DNA of 64,000 nt from Apolygus lucorum (lineage: Eukaryota > Arthropoda > Insecta > Hemiptera > Miridae): positions 3,497,062 to 3,561,061 of the forward strand of contig CM019179.2 of assembly GCA_009739505.2 (NCBI GenBank). Reading direction: 5' to 3'. Position 1 is the first letter of the stretch. Each line of letters begins with the position of its first letter. Below, one piece after another: positions 24,922 through 34,803 of the stretch. The notes below the pieces were generated by a model, which was given only the letters and a program-made list of their open reading frames with translations, searched no databases and had not been told where the DNA came from. The position numbers were made by a program, and so were the translations under genes.

Positions 24922-25343
24922 GTTTTTCCTGCCGTTGTACATCCTTAGTAAACCATCTATGGGAAGTTGGAGACACAACAGAGAATACTATTCCCCTTTT
25001 ATGGGGGAATTGCAAAAGTATTAGGACCAATCTAATACGTGTACAAAGTGTCAAACTACTTAAAATATTAAACTGGCTCTTCGGAAATGTTCAGTGAGAG
25101 AGATAAGAGTGAAATGTCACAAGTGTGTCGACCAAAATAAACACAGCATCAAACTTTAACAAAGTCGCCTCTGCCCTTCGAATTGAAACTGGCCGAGTTC
25201 CATGAATGTGTGAGTGGAGGTATTCTGGTTTTCACAATTTATTCATTAGTTTATTCTCACTTCCCTAGAATAGAAATTTTAACCCAGCGTAAAGGGGAGG
25301 GTGTATGAAATTATCATTGTGGTGGGATATCAATAAACGTAAC

Positions 25344-25349
25344 GTTTAT
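25344..25349 (-). terminator. Candidate polyadenylation signal of the B56 gene
   Basis: TTTATT on the plus strand gives AATAAA on the minus strand about 100 nt past the B56 stop codon, a normal spacing for a short 3' UTR. Other A/T-rich hexamers nearby make this a weak call. Confidence 0.3.
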
Positions 25350-25451
25350 TTCAACAATAGTATCCCTTAAAAAAAATAAACGATTAGACTGGAATGCATT
25401 CCACATTAGTTGATTTACCAACTGAAAAACACTGCAGCACGTGTCCAGTCT

Positions 25452-26127
25452 TCAAGTGTCCTCGCCTGAACTGTAGTTTCCTGGTTCGCTGTCTGATTGT
25501 GAGTCGTCGCCTTTTTTCTTCAGGTAAGGTTGTATGAGTAAATCGAATAGCTCTGAATCCATTTCCATGAAGGATTTTAGAACATTGTAGGCCAGGGCGA
25601 CGATAGCTTTGTTCCAATGGTCTTTGGCTTTGTATACGGAGGGAAATACAATTGGCATAACAGTAGTTATGTGTTTGTTCAGTAGTGACAGAAGGTATTC
25701 GTTATTCCAAAAGTACAGCGCTCGCTCGGCAACTTGGAAATGCGGACTCACGATGCACTTGGCGATTTGTTGAAACAAAGGAACTTCAATCTTGACGAAC
25801 TGGTTAGGTTCAATAACGTCGAAGATTTCCTCTACGCCTGCTAGAAATATGACTTCTTTGTGGCTGCACGTCTTCGGCCAGTACCTCAACATCTGAGTGA
25901 TGGCCGTCTCGGTGAGCTTGGGGTCTTTCTCCAAGAACTGCACGATGCAGTAGATGAGCTGAGGGTGGAACACCGACAGGTGGTTGGTCTTGAAGAGGGG
26001 AAGAAGAATACGTCGAAAAAAATCTTTATGCTCTTCTTTCAAAGGCAGATTGAATCCGTTGATTATGCTGCCGCATATCTCTAAGAGCTCTGCTGTACCG
26101 TTGAATGACTCTTGCTCATAAATGTAC
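25452..26127 (-). CDS. PP2A-B': PP2A B56-type regulatory subunit, exon 3 (terminal)
   Basis: The last coding exon has 676 nt. The acceptor TACTGTTGTAG is followed by G, completing the arginine codon split with exon 2, then YIYEQESFNGTAELLE. The exon contains the remaining B56 HEAT-like repeats: GSIINGFNLPLKEEHK, HPQLIYCIVQFLEKDP, YWPKT, DVIEPNQFVKI, SPHFQVAERALYFWNNEY and HWNKAI. It ends in a short acidic tail, KKGDDSQSDSEPGNYSSGE, then a stop at 25452. With exons 1 and 2 the protein is about 434 residues, somewhat shorter than most animal B56 subunits because both tails are short. No frameshift or stop is seen, so the gene appears functional. Intron 1 is 10,029 bp and intron 2 is 6,066 bp, both transposon-filled. 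Confidence 0.93.
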
Positions 26128-26213
26128 CTACAACAGTACATAACATTACTAGCGAACACTGCTAGACTCAGTGTAAAGACTTAACCGTATTTTTTGAAAT
26201 CCTGAAACCATTT

Positions 26214-26520
26214 TTGCTTCCTCACAGGTGATGATGGAAAATTTTTGAATTCGAGCGGCAGATGAAATGATGTGGGTCCTCCGAAATCGAATTTTTACGC
26301 TCATTCATAGCTCTCTGAGCAACTTTGGTTCAACATCTGACTATCTGTCGGTCCTTCAGTCTGCGGTCAAATCCGAAAGGAAATACTCGAAAAAGTGGTA
26401 TTTTAGTGAAATTTCCAGGGCAGTTTAAAGTTAGCTTCGAAAGGGTTTTCTACGAATTTCAACACGTCGAACAAACAGCCTACGTGCGCACAGACTGGTA
26501 TGTCTGAAAATTGTAACAGT
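26214..26520 (+). repeat. Diverged family B-like start fragment in B56 intron 2
   Basis: TTTTGCTTCCTCAC, then a CTCATTCATAGCTC region, CAACTTTGGTTCAAC and CTGTCGGTCCTTCAG, follow the order of the family B 5' region. A related stretch occurs next to the exon 2 duplicate (31600-31720). Confidence 0.45.
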
Positions 26521-27170
26521 TCTGTGGAACTGTTCCGCGAACGATACGCAAAAACGCTCCCCTGGATGGAAGAGAGGAGGCTAGTCAGTAATAGGGAGGC
26601 ACGATACTTCTTTCAATACGATATTTCTCAGGAAGTATCGATACCCGATATCTTTTCGATACCGATATTTTGTAGGAGAGCTACCTCCTACCTTACTTGG
26701 ACGCATTCATGCCTTGTAAGAGGATTACGAATAAAGAGATTATCATTATTATTATTATTAAAAAAGAAAACGTTGCTACCCCTGCCTAACCTTACCTAAT
26801 ATAGGTACCAACATTACATAATATGTACCGAATAATATGTACCGTATAGACGAAAAACCAAAAACGCAACACGTATTTTTTTTAAAAGGTACCTACTGAG
26901 CATCTCGAAAAAATTTAATAATAATAAATAATTAAATCCAGTAAGGTACCAACTGAACCTCCTATTCATTATTGAATTCATTGTACACCTGTCTGTGTTT
27001 GACTGACAGTTCATTATTGGCTACCTATTCAAGTAATTATTAAACAATTATCTTCTTCAGTAGGAGTCACACAGTTCAAAATAGGAGACAGATAACGAAG
27101 ATGGGACAGTTATACCTATTTCCGTTGCTAGATTTCAATTCCAGGTGATAAACGAAACGGACCTTACTTA

Positions 27171-27603
27171 AGGGGGTCACAGTCGGTCGCCGTTTTTTTA
27201 CAGTATTTCGCCAAATCGAAGGGGCAAAAAGTTGAACTTGAATTGGAAATTTTAAAGGATTTTAGAAATTTATTAGTGCACGGCCCTAGGGAATTGAAAT
27301 ACTGAAATATTGCCGCCGGAATCATCAAAATCGAACAATGATTGCCAGAGAAAAATGGGAAAAACTACTGAATAAACGGTTTTCCCCATGTTTTTTTCAT
27401 AATTCTCTGGCAATTATTGTTCGATTTTGATGATTCGAACGGCAATCTTTCTGTTTTTCAATTCCCTAGAGCCGTGCACTGATAAATTTCTAAAATCCTT
27501 TAAAATTTCAAATTTAGATACAAATTTTCAAGTTTTTGCGCCTTCGATTTTGTGAAATATTAACCCGGAACAAGGAACGAAAGGCGACCGACTGAGAACC
27601 CCT
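27171..27603. mobile_element. Foldback (snap-back) element, 433 bp
   Basis: Nearly the whole element is a long imperfect inverted repeat. The left end AGGGGGTCACAGTCGGTCGCC, 21 bp, mirrors the right end running to ACTGAGAACCCCT, and the arms of roughly 200 bp meet around 27380. The RNA or single strand would form a long hairpin. It lies in B56 intron 2. No coding sequence is seen and the target duplication is unclear. Confidence 0.78.
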
Positions 27604-27993
27604 CAACATTTCTCTCAGAGGCTGGCGCTCAGGCGAGATAACGGTCAACCAACCACAGGAACCAACATACACTGAAACAACACTCGGATCTTCAGTTTTG
27701 TCACCCCCCCCCCCCCGTTCACGTCCTTGTACAGGGAATTCACTAAATTCACACAAACGACGCTTGGGTCTTTCAACGAACTAAATCATCTGCTACAAAC
27801 AGAAAAATGAAATCAAGTACCTAAATAAAATCATATTCAATAAAGGTATCAACAGAACCGCCTACTCACTATTGCATTTATATACATCTACATCATTCCC
27901 GGCGACTTATTAATATAATCATTGGTCGATTATTCCCCTTACGACAGATCACGATAGAAGACAAAAATCAAAAAACTAAGATAAAAAATCAAA

Positions 27994-28394
27994 CGCTTGC
28001 ATACGAGTCTGCAACACATTGAAACATTTTCATGCTGATCTGGGAGCTCGATTTTCGACTCAGCTGATCTGGGAGCTCGATTTTCGACTCAGCTGATCTG
28101 GGAGCTCGATTTTCGACTCAGCTGATCTGGGAACTCGATTTTCGACTCAGCTGATCTGGGAGCTCGATTTTCGACTCAGCTGATCTGAGAGCTCGATTTT
28201 CGACTCAGCTGATCTGGGAGCTCAATTTTCGACTCAGCTGATCTGGTAATATCAAACTGTAAAGTACCTACCTACCTAACAACTTCACTTCTGATGGTCA
28301 TAATCATCATTGTGGCGACTTGGGACAAATTTCGTCGCATCAAATTTCGTGACGATTTTTTTTTTATGTGCCATATGAAAGACATGAAAATGTC
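27994..28394 (+). mobile_element. Family F repeat, copy 3, carrying a 29-bp minisatellite
   Basis: Begins AAACGCTTGCATACGAG and ends AGACATGAAAATGTC before AAAA. The array at 28034-28246 replaces part of the interior seen in the other two copies. Confidence 0.75.
28034..28246 (+). repeat. 29-bp minisatellite, seven full copies plus a partial one
   Basis: Unit starts lie at 28034, 28063, 28092, 28121, 28150, 28179 and 28208, with a partial copy at 28237; the period is exactly 29. Each unit reads GCTGATCTGGGAGCTCG followed by ATTTTCGACTCA, with three scattered substitutions in the array, so amplification was recent. It lies inside family F copy 3. Confidence 0.95.
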
Positions 28395-28562
28395 AAAATC
28401 ATACAATAATCAAAATTAAATTTAAAAACATTAATAAAGAAATTAATAAAGGTCAACGATCTTTCTTTCTCTGTCCAACAAACCAAGGAAATGTCTTGTT
28501 ATTCCATCAGAATAATTCCAAATCTATTTCAAAATACACTCAGAATGTGGTGCTGAATTATT

Positions 28563-28698
28563 AGAGAGTTCCTAGTAGAGTCGATCCAGCGCGCCGGAAC
28601 CGGATCGTCCGCCATGTTTTCAATACGGCGTATATCTTCCATGTTGAGAGTGTGTGTGTAATACGTCACGCCGTATCAAAAACCACTAGGAACTCTCT
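28563..28698. mobile_element. 136-bp MITE with 14-bp terminal inverted repeats
   Basis: The left end AGAGAGTTCCTAGT is inverted perfectly at the right end ACTAGGAACTCTCT. Both sides are flanked by ATT, a possible 3-bp target duplication. A further internal inverted repeat (ATACGGCGT and ACGCCGTAT) should let the element fold into a hairpin. There is no coding capacity. Confidence 0.7.
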
Positions 28699-29471
28699 AT
28701 TGAAGAAGAGGATTTCATGATGTAACGTAAAACCGTCAAACTTTACCCCACCAGAGGTAACTTTACCCCAAAAAGTGAGAATCTTCAATTGTGACGTAAG
28801 CGAGGTAGAACTTAGATAAAAGTTAGCTTTTTCGTAATTCTCCACATCCCAGAGAATCGATGCGGCTTGCGATGGCGCCTTTATCCATGTTATCAGCTGT
28901 TATCAGTCATAGTTTCCTGTTCAGCTGTTTTTGTCCTGTTTCTCGTGCTCCAAAATTTCTTCCATATCAGGTGTTTGGAGTGGATTTACTAGGCAAGCCC
29001 CCATCATACCACTTTCAATATCTTATTTTGAACAAAATACACTAATAAAATTCTCAAATAAGTGTTTTCTTAGTTATGCCTTTGTTTACCAAAAATGTGA
29101 TGGTAACTTTACTCCAAAAACTGGGAATCTTTACTCCACTATAAAGGTTGGGGTAAAGGTAGCCTCAGATAGCCTTCTTATTTAATCACGAAAAATATTT
29201 GAGTTTCATAATTTTAGCACTGTTGAATGTAAGGTTTCTAGTGTATCTCATGTTGCAGAAGTAAGAGATGGGGAGAAATGAGAAAAAGCTTGGTAAGCGC
29301 CCCTACCGAAACTTTACTACTGAACACCTGCATTATGATATGAACAAAAGCGTGCTTTGGTCTCATAAGTTGTGATTCGCAATATTATTTACTCGTGGGT
29401 TAACTTTGAAATTTACCATTGCAATTCATTTGAAAGTTATCGAATGTGAAACAGACTTTTTCTGTGATTTT

Positions 29472-30866
29472 GCTTCCGAGTCTACCAAGGTAGCGGAAGC
29501 TTTGTTTTCACTTTTCAAGGACGAAAAAAAAAAGTTCTCCAAAATCAAAATTTCCACTCGCGTTTTGCGTTTTAGACCTTTCTGAACAATTTTGGTTCCG
29601 TGTCTGTGTGTCTGTCTGTCTGTGTGTCTGTCTGTCTGTGTGTCTGTCCGTCTGTCATGATTTCCTTGTAACGCGCATAACTATACGAAGTTATTGTCCG
29701 ATTTCTATGAAATTTTCAGGGATTGTGCGGGTTGGTGTGTAGACGGTCCCCTATGAAAATCATCATCCCCGGGCTGATAGAAGCGACCGCGCATGCGCAA
29801 ACGTGAATTCCTTGTAACGGCCATAACTTCTACATTTTCGATCCGATTTCAATGAAATTCTCAGGGATGTTACAGATTAGTATTTAGATGGTCCCCTATG
29901 AAAATCGCCACCTTCGGACTGATAGTAGCTACTGCGCATGCGCAAACGTGAATTTCCTTGTAACGGCCATAACTTCCACATTTTCCACTCGATTTCGATG
30001 AAATTTTCAGGGATTGTGTGAATAAGGTAGTAGATAGTCCCCTATGAAAATCATCGTCCCCGGAATCATAGAAGCGACTGCGCATGCGCAAACGTGAATT
30101 CCTTGTAACGGCCATGACTTCCACATTTTCAATCCGATTTCAATGAAATTTTCAGGGATGTTACAGATTAGTATTTAGATGATCCCGTATGAAAATCACC
30201 ACCTTCGGACTGATAGTAGCCATTGCGCATGCGCATACGTGAATTTCCTTGTAACGGCCATAACTTCCACATTTTCCACTCGATTTCGATGAAATTTTCA
30301 GGGATTATGTGGATTAGGTTGTAGGTGGTCCCGTATGAAAATCATCACCCCGGACTGATAGAAGCGACTGCGCATGCGCAAACGTGAATTTCCTTGTAAC
30401 GGCCATAATTTCTACATTTTCCATCCGATTTCAATGAAATTTTCAGGGATGTTACAGAGTAGTGTTTAAATGGTCCCCTATGAAAATTACAGTGAATTGT
30501 TTTTCATAGAGGGACTCATTCATAGAGGGATGGTCTCCTGTGAGAATCTCAAATCCCAGTAATTGCAGGTCATCGGTAGCTCAGAGGATAAAGTCTTGAT
30601 ATGAGCTCCTAAGGTCGCGGGTTCGAAACCCAGCCGAGGCTATGTATTTTTTTGATCCAATCACATACACCTACTCACTTAATTTTTCATCCGAATTTGA
30701 TGAAATTTTCTAGGATTGTCCAGATTAGCGTGTAGATGGTCCCCTATGAGGGCAGTGAAAGGTACTTAGAGATTGGTGTTTTGAGATTAACTACTATGCA
30801 TAGGATCATCTATACAATCGGGTTATGGATACGAGGAAGCTATGTGCCACACCCACTTGGCAGACG
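29472..30866 (+). mobile_element. Family B repeat, long copy with 145-bp internal units and a tRNA-like module
   Basis: It starts after TTTT with GCTTCCGAGTCTACCAAGG, a self-complementary stretch, and ends CACTTGGCAGACG before TTTT. A TGTC/TGTG microsatellite (29598-29660) is followed by at least five units spaced 145-146 bp, marked by GCATGCGC at about 29791, 29936, 30082, 30227 and 30372. The tRNA-like block is at 30570-30640. The right end GGGTTATGGATACGAGGAAGC is common to all copies. It is nested in the TA-flanked element at 28725-31396. Confidence 0.82.
30570..30640 (+). tRNA. tRNA-like sequence embedded in family B (probably inactive)
   Basis: This is 71 nt with tRNA-like order: TAGCTCAGAGGA matches the internal promoter A box, and GGTTCGAAACC is an exact B box. 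The acceptor pairing with CCGAGGC is reduced to 5 of 7 here. The D, anticodon and T stems are only partly paired, so the amino acid identity is not assigned. It recurs at the homologous place in the copy at 59861-60868. Confidence 0.55.
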
Positions 30867-31398
30867 TTTTTAAAGTCATTCGTTTATCGTTTATTGTCCT
30901 TTAATATTTCTTTACTTGTAGAAAGTTTTGCTCGATTACCTACATAAGGATATACTGGAAGACTGAAATTATACTGGAAGAGATCACAATCTCTTAAACA
31001 GAAATATTGCATTTTCTTATAGGTAACTTGTATTTTTCAAGCTAAAAAGTTCAATTTTTCAGAATATATTTTATATTATCAAGAATTTCTGGGGTAATGA
31101 ATTCAATCCCGACTAGTAACATTGCACCACTGCCTGTTTCTGTAGCGATAACTGTGAGTTTTTCAGAGTGGAGTAAAGATAGACGCACTCGTAGGTAAAT
31201 TTACTCCAACATTTAAACAATTAAATTGGGGGTTACAATTATCTGATCAATGAGCTCGAACACTCAAAATGTTCAGGAAGCCCTGAAGATCAATTCACTT
31301 ATTTAAAAAAATCAATTTAACCCATTTCGAGTGGGAGAAATTGTATTTGGAACTGTTTTGGAGTAAATCTTGGGGTAAAGTTTGACGGTTTTGCGGTA

Positions 31399-31605
31399 CC
31401 TGTAGAATATGTGGTTCATTTGTTTCCTTATGTACAGTCGTATCATCACTATTCAAGCGTAAATCGTGTAAAGAATATACTTCAACATACATCCCTCCTC
31501 TCTCGGGTCTTCGGCGTTGAAAATCCCAAAAAAGAGAAAATGGACTTATCCGTGGTATATTTTGAAGTGGTTGAATTTGACGCATCGGGAGAGAATTCTG
31601 AATCC
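31399..31605 (-). pseudogene. Decayed duplicate of B56 exon 2
   Basis: This stretch aligns along its length with the 3' two-thirds of B56 exon 2, including its last bases TTCTACAG and the GTAC donor. It carries a deletion of roughly 16 nt, a frame disturbance after the PRER region, and an in-frame TGA where exon 2 reads GCC AAA. It therefore cannot encode a usable alternative exon. It lies inside B56 intron 2 in the same orientation. The sequence past its donor resumes at 28722 and below, on the far side of a 2.67 kb TA-flanked element, where the GATTTCATGATG stretch matches the intron sequence next to the true exon 2 donor. It is a tandem segmental duplication that has since decayed. Confidence 0.82.
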
Positions 31606-31737
31606 GTCTGTCAGTCAGTCTGCGGTCAAATCAAGGCGTAACTACTTGAAAAAAAGTCGTGGATTTCGATGAAGTGCGCACAGTGAGTGGAGGCAGGTAT
31701 GTTTGAAAGAACTCGCAATGTAGCGGCGCTTGAGAAT

Positions 31738-32163
31738 GGGGTATGTCAGTGGGTCGGAAATTCAGGTTTTTGACCTCAAATTTGGATTCAGCACCCTTGA
31801 AAACCTATATACTCCAACTGTAAGCCCAATGATACTATAAAATGTGGTAGAAACATTAATTAAAGAGATCACACGTTTGAAAAAAGGCGGGCCTCCCTTA
31901 ATGCACACACACTTATGCCGCGCGCGTGTGTGAGTAGTATTTTGTAGTATCCAAGAGGTCCTCCAAGGGTTTCATCGCTTCTCTGTGCATGGATACTTTT
32001 CTCAAAGACAGATGGCTAGCTTCGTCACACCGTTCAAATCTTCAACTTTCCTTAGCTTCTCTGATTTTTTAAAAACATTTTCTTGACGAACAGACCCAAT
32101 TACCGTCATTCCTGAGCCATACTCTTTTGAAAAAAAATTTTTAAAAATTGACTGAAATACCCC
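31738..32163. mobile_element. MITE family E, copy 1
   Basis: This 426-bp element has inverted ends GGGGTATGTC and GAAATACCCC, flanked by AT on both sides. It lies 30 bp downstream of the B56 exon 2 splice donor, within intron 2. It contains CCGCGCGCGTGTGTGAG. It aligns through its length with the copy at 49925-50371. Confidence 0.78.
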
Positions 32164-32193
32164 ATTGAAAAAGAACAGGATTTCATTATGTAC

Positions 32194-32533
32194 CTGTAGA
32201 ATATGTAGTTCATTTGTTTCCTAATGTACAGTCGTATCATCACTATTTTGGCGTAGATCCTGTGAAGAATAGTCTTCAGCATATCCCTCTCTCTCGGGTC
32301 TTCGGCGTTGAACATCTCCAAAAACGAGAAAATGAACTTCTCCGTCAAGTATTTTTTGCCGTGGTCTATTTTGAAGTGACCGAACTCGACGCATCTGAGA
32401 AAAATTTCGTAAACGATGTGCAGGTGGGGCCACGCAGGATCGAATTTCTGTTCGTCTTCCTCAGGATCGAAGTCTGAGTTTTCGTTAGGAGGTAGGTTTC
32501 GGAAAATGTTGACGGAAAACATTTTGACGATAC
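32194..32533 (-). CDS. PP2A-B': PP2A B56-type regulatory subunit, exon 2
   Basis: This exon has 340 nt, entering in phase 1 and leaving in phase 2. The acceptor is TATATCGCAG and the donor is AG followed by GTACAT. It encodes the N-terminal HEAT-like repeats: MFSVNIFRNLPP, FDPEEDE, AWPHLHIVYE, EDPRERDMLKTILHRIY and YIRKQMNYIFYR. The HRIY and following R-YIR positions, which in characterised B56 proteins line the pocket that binds LxxIxE substrate motifs, are kept. A 426-bp MITE (31738-32163) lies only 30 bp beyond the donor. A broken copy of this exon lies about 0.8 kb downstream at 31399-31605. Substitutions at many normally conserved positions suggest a diverged paralogue rather than the canonical widerborst or well-rounded orthologue. 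Confidence 0.9.
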
Positions 32534-32890
32534 CTGCGATATAAATCTTTATATTAGAGATTTCTGCCACTTTGCTCGTGAATTCTATTGGTCCATGAGT
32601 AGAAATGTACCTATGATTAGCAGTTGGCCACATGTTTTCCAACTTCAATACTTTTACTGTGCAGTTTTTTCAATTCATCAAATTCATTATTCTATCAAAG
32701 TACAAACGTGGATCTTTGGACTCAAGATGCATCTAAAAATAGCAACTAACACTACTAACATGTATATTTTTCAAACTTTCGTTGAATATGATTGTGTCTA
32801 CCATATCTAAGCCAAAGGCAGTAAATTGGTTCATAATTTTTCATCTAATTCATGGGTAAGGATATAAGTAAGAGTATAAAAAGAGAAAAA

Positions 32891-33313
32891 CGCTGCAAAT
32901 TATTACACAAAGGTTTACTTTTTCTATATGGATCACTCGTCTGCGAAGAACACGGCTTTGCCATTGTTACCACCAATCAACATGAAGAAAAACATAGATC
33001 GTATTTCGGTCAGCTAAAATTTGAACGAAGATTAGGTCTCTTTTGCTATTCACACTAGTGTTTCTGACTTATCCTTAAGTCCAACCCTTAAATTCTCGTA
33101 GGGAGCGAACGGTTTGTCCTACAGGGCTCCGTGTGGTCTCTAAAAATTCAATATCTTAAATTTATGGAAAAAAATACCTTCATATCAAAATTTTTTCAGT
33201 TGGGCATTTTCAAAATGTCAACCCTTATTTTTCAACCCCTAGAAGTGACCTACATCATCAACCAAAAGCTTCGGGGCACAACTAGACCCCAAATGGAGCC
33301 CACATATCAAAAT
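32891..33313 (+). mobile_element. Family A repeat, 3'-truncated copy
   Basis: Starts AAAACGCTGCAAATTATT and is collinear with the family up to GGAGCCCACATATC. It then stops just before an oppositely oriented family A copy at 33329. Confidence 0.75.
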
Positions 33314-33328
33314 ATTTATTCAAGTTCT

Positions 33329-33676
33329 GGTTTATTATTTTCAATAATGAACCTTTGGACTCGACCAAGAAAAAAAATTTAACCCCTCTCAAAATTTGTT
33401 GGTTTACGTTTCAAGGTACGTAGAATCTAAAAATCGAATAAAAATGGCCGTCCGTCCGCCGAACGCGTCACTTTCCTCAGTTAGTATTGACCGATTTTGA
33501 TGAAATTTGGTATGTGGGCTCCATTTGGGGTCCAGTTGTGCCCAGAAGCTTTTGGTTGATGTTTTTTCGATGTTTTTCTTCATGATGGTTGGTGGTAACA
33601 ATGGCAAAGCCGTGTTCTTAGCAGACGAGTGATCTATATAGAAAAATAATAAACTTGTGTACAGTAATTTGCAGCG
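33329..33676 (-). mobile_element. Family A repeat, internally deleted copy
   Basis: Both ends are present (GGTTTATTATTTTC at 33329; GCAGCG at 33676), but the middle roughly 250 bp is missing: the text jumps from TTTGGTTGATG to TCGATGTTTTTCTTC. Confidence 0.75.
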
Positions 33677-34790
33677 TTTTCAGTTTTCATCTCAGAATTA
33701 TTGAGGATGTTATTAATCTCAATTAATCCTTATGGGAAAAACTTTTGATTTTGATAATTTTTTACTAGGAAAAACTGTTCTAAAGAACTTGTTTTCAACA
33801 CCAGCATTATTTATTATCGATTATCGATATTTTTGACCGATGTATCGATGGTATTAATGATAAGATAATCGATATTACGATCCCTATTTAGAGCCCCACT
33901 ATTGAGCAGTTAATGTTTTACACCCGCGTCGACCAACAACCGCCTGATTACAGTCTAAGGAAACAATCATGTAGTGTCTGCCACTGGAGAACATTCACAT
34001 CACATCATATGATAACCTGGCAGTTTTCCCGTTAGCACCCTTTGCTCGACCTAGATAACACGATGGATTGTGGAAATCAGCTGTTTTGCGCCTTTACCAG
34101 CCTCCTGTTGCATGGTCCCTCCAGTTCTCCCATTCCTCGCATTTCGGACGTTTATTTCGAGTCATCATTCATCCCGAGAAAGATTTTATTGTTTTTTCGA
34201 TCGTTACATACAATTTGGGACAGCAATTTTGTGAAAATAAAGACTTTTACTACATCATTTTGGTTTTTATCTACGAAAAATCCTTACTTTTTTCCAAGTG
34301 GTACTGGAATCTGAATTTGCATCACATCATTCTAGTGTCTGCATCTTGATTTTTAGTGTTAAACAGGTAAGGAAACACTTCGTAAGTGTAAAAGTGAAAT
34401 AAAAAGCAGTCTTTTATGCTTGGCATTGCGGGTTTTGCGTATCCATGTTCATCCCTGTGGCCCAATGACATCATATGATGACATTTCGAAAAAATACATA
34501 AAAACTGCTTTTTTCGTTTACTATAGCAATGAAGCACTCTTTCGAGAAGAAAATACGCCCCCTATATCGAATGTTGTGGAAGGAGCAGCATGGGCCTTGG
34601 GGTGGGAGCGCGTATCAGGCTCGGGGTTGAATGGGTTAAGAGGTGCGAAGACAGTTAGACAGCGACGCACAAGATGCAACTTGGATGGTCGGTTCCGACG
34701 GTCCTGATGGTCTCTCCACATGCGACTAAACCGCAAAAGAACGACAAAGTGGTCAAGTTGTATATGGTCGCAGTAGGTCTTTCGGTAACC
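33677..34790. other. B56 intron 1 sequence without recognised gene
   Basis: Short frames without motifs. The part from 34550 to 34790 is relatively G+C-rich and could be 5' sequence of the LINE at 34804, which would move its boundary left. Confidence 0.35.
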
Positions 34791-34803
34791 CTTTCGGTGA
34801 CCC

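Larger units (their letters stand above)
28725..31396. mobile_element. TA-flanked DNA transposon-like element (2.67 kb) inserted at the duplicate exon's splice donor
   Basis: The ends form inverted repeats of about 26 bp with two mismatches (left ACGTAAAACCGTCAAACT, right AGTTTGACGGTTTTGCGG) and are flanked by TA at 28723-28724 and 31397-31398. Removing the element with one TA restores GATGTACCTGTAGAAT, the same sequence as at the real exon 2 donor, which proves the boundaries. Subterminal motifs such as TTACTCC and TTTACCCC recur in both halves. No transposase frame is seen, so it is non-autonomous. It carries a nested family B element (29472-30866) with a tRNA-like module. The TA target suggests the Tc1/mariner superfamily, but the terminal sequence is not one I recognise. 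Confidence 0.8.

Noticed and set aside
28021..28250. CRISPR array (regular 29-bp repeats)
   Set aside because: The units are contiguous without spacers, in a eukaryotic intron; it is a minisatellite.
30570..30640. Functional tRNA gene
   Set aside because: Acceptor, D, anticodon and T stems are only partly paired and the block always sits inside family B, so it is treated as a tRNA-derived remnant.
31295..31585. Minus-strand ORF similar to a frame at 32221-32433
   Set aside because: The similarity comes from the duplicated B56 exon 2 read in the wrong frame. The true exon uses another frame.
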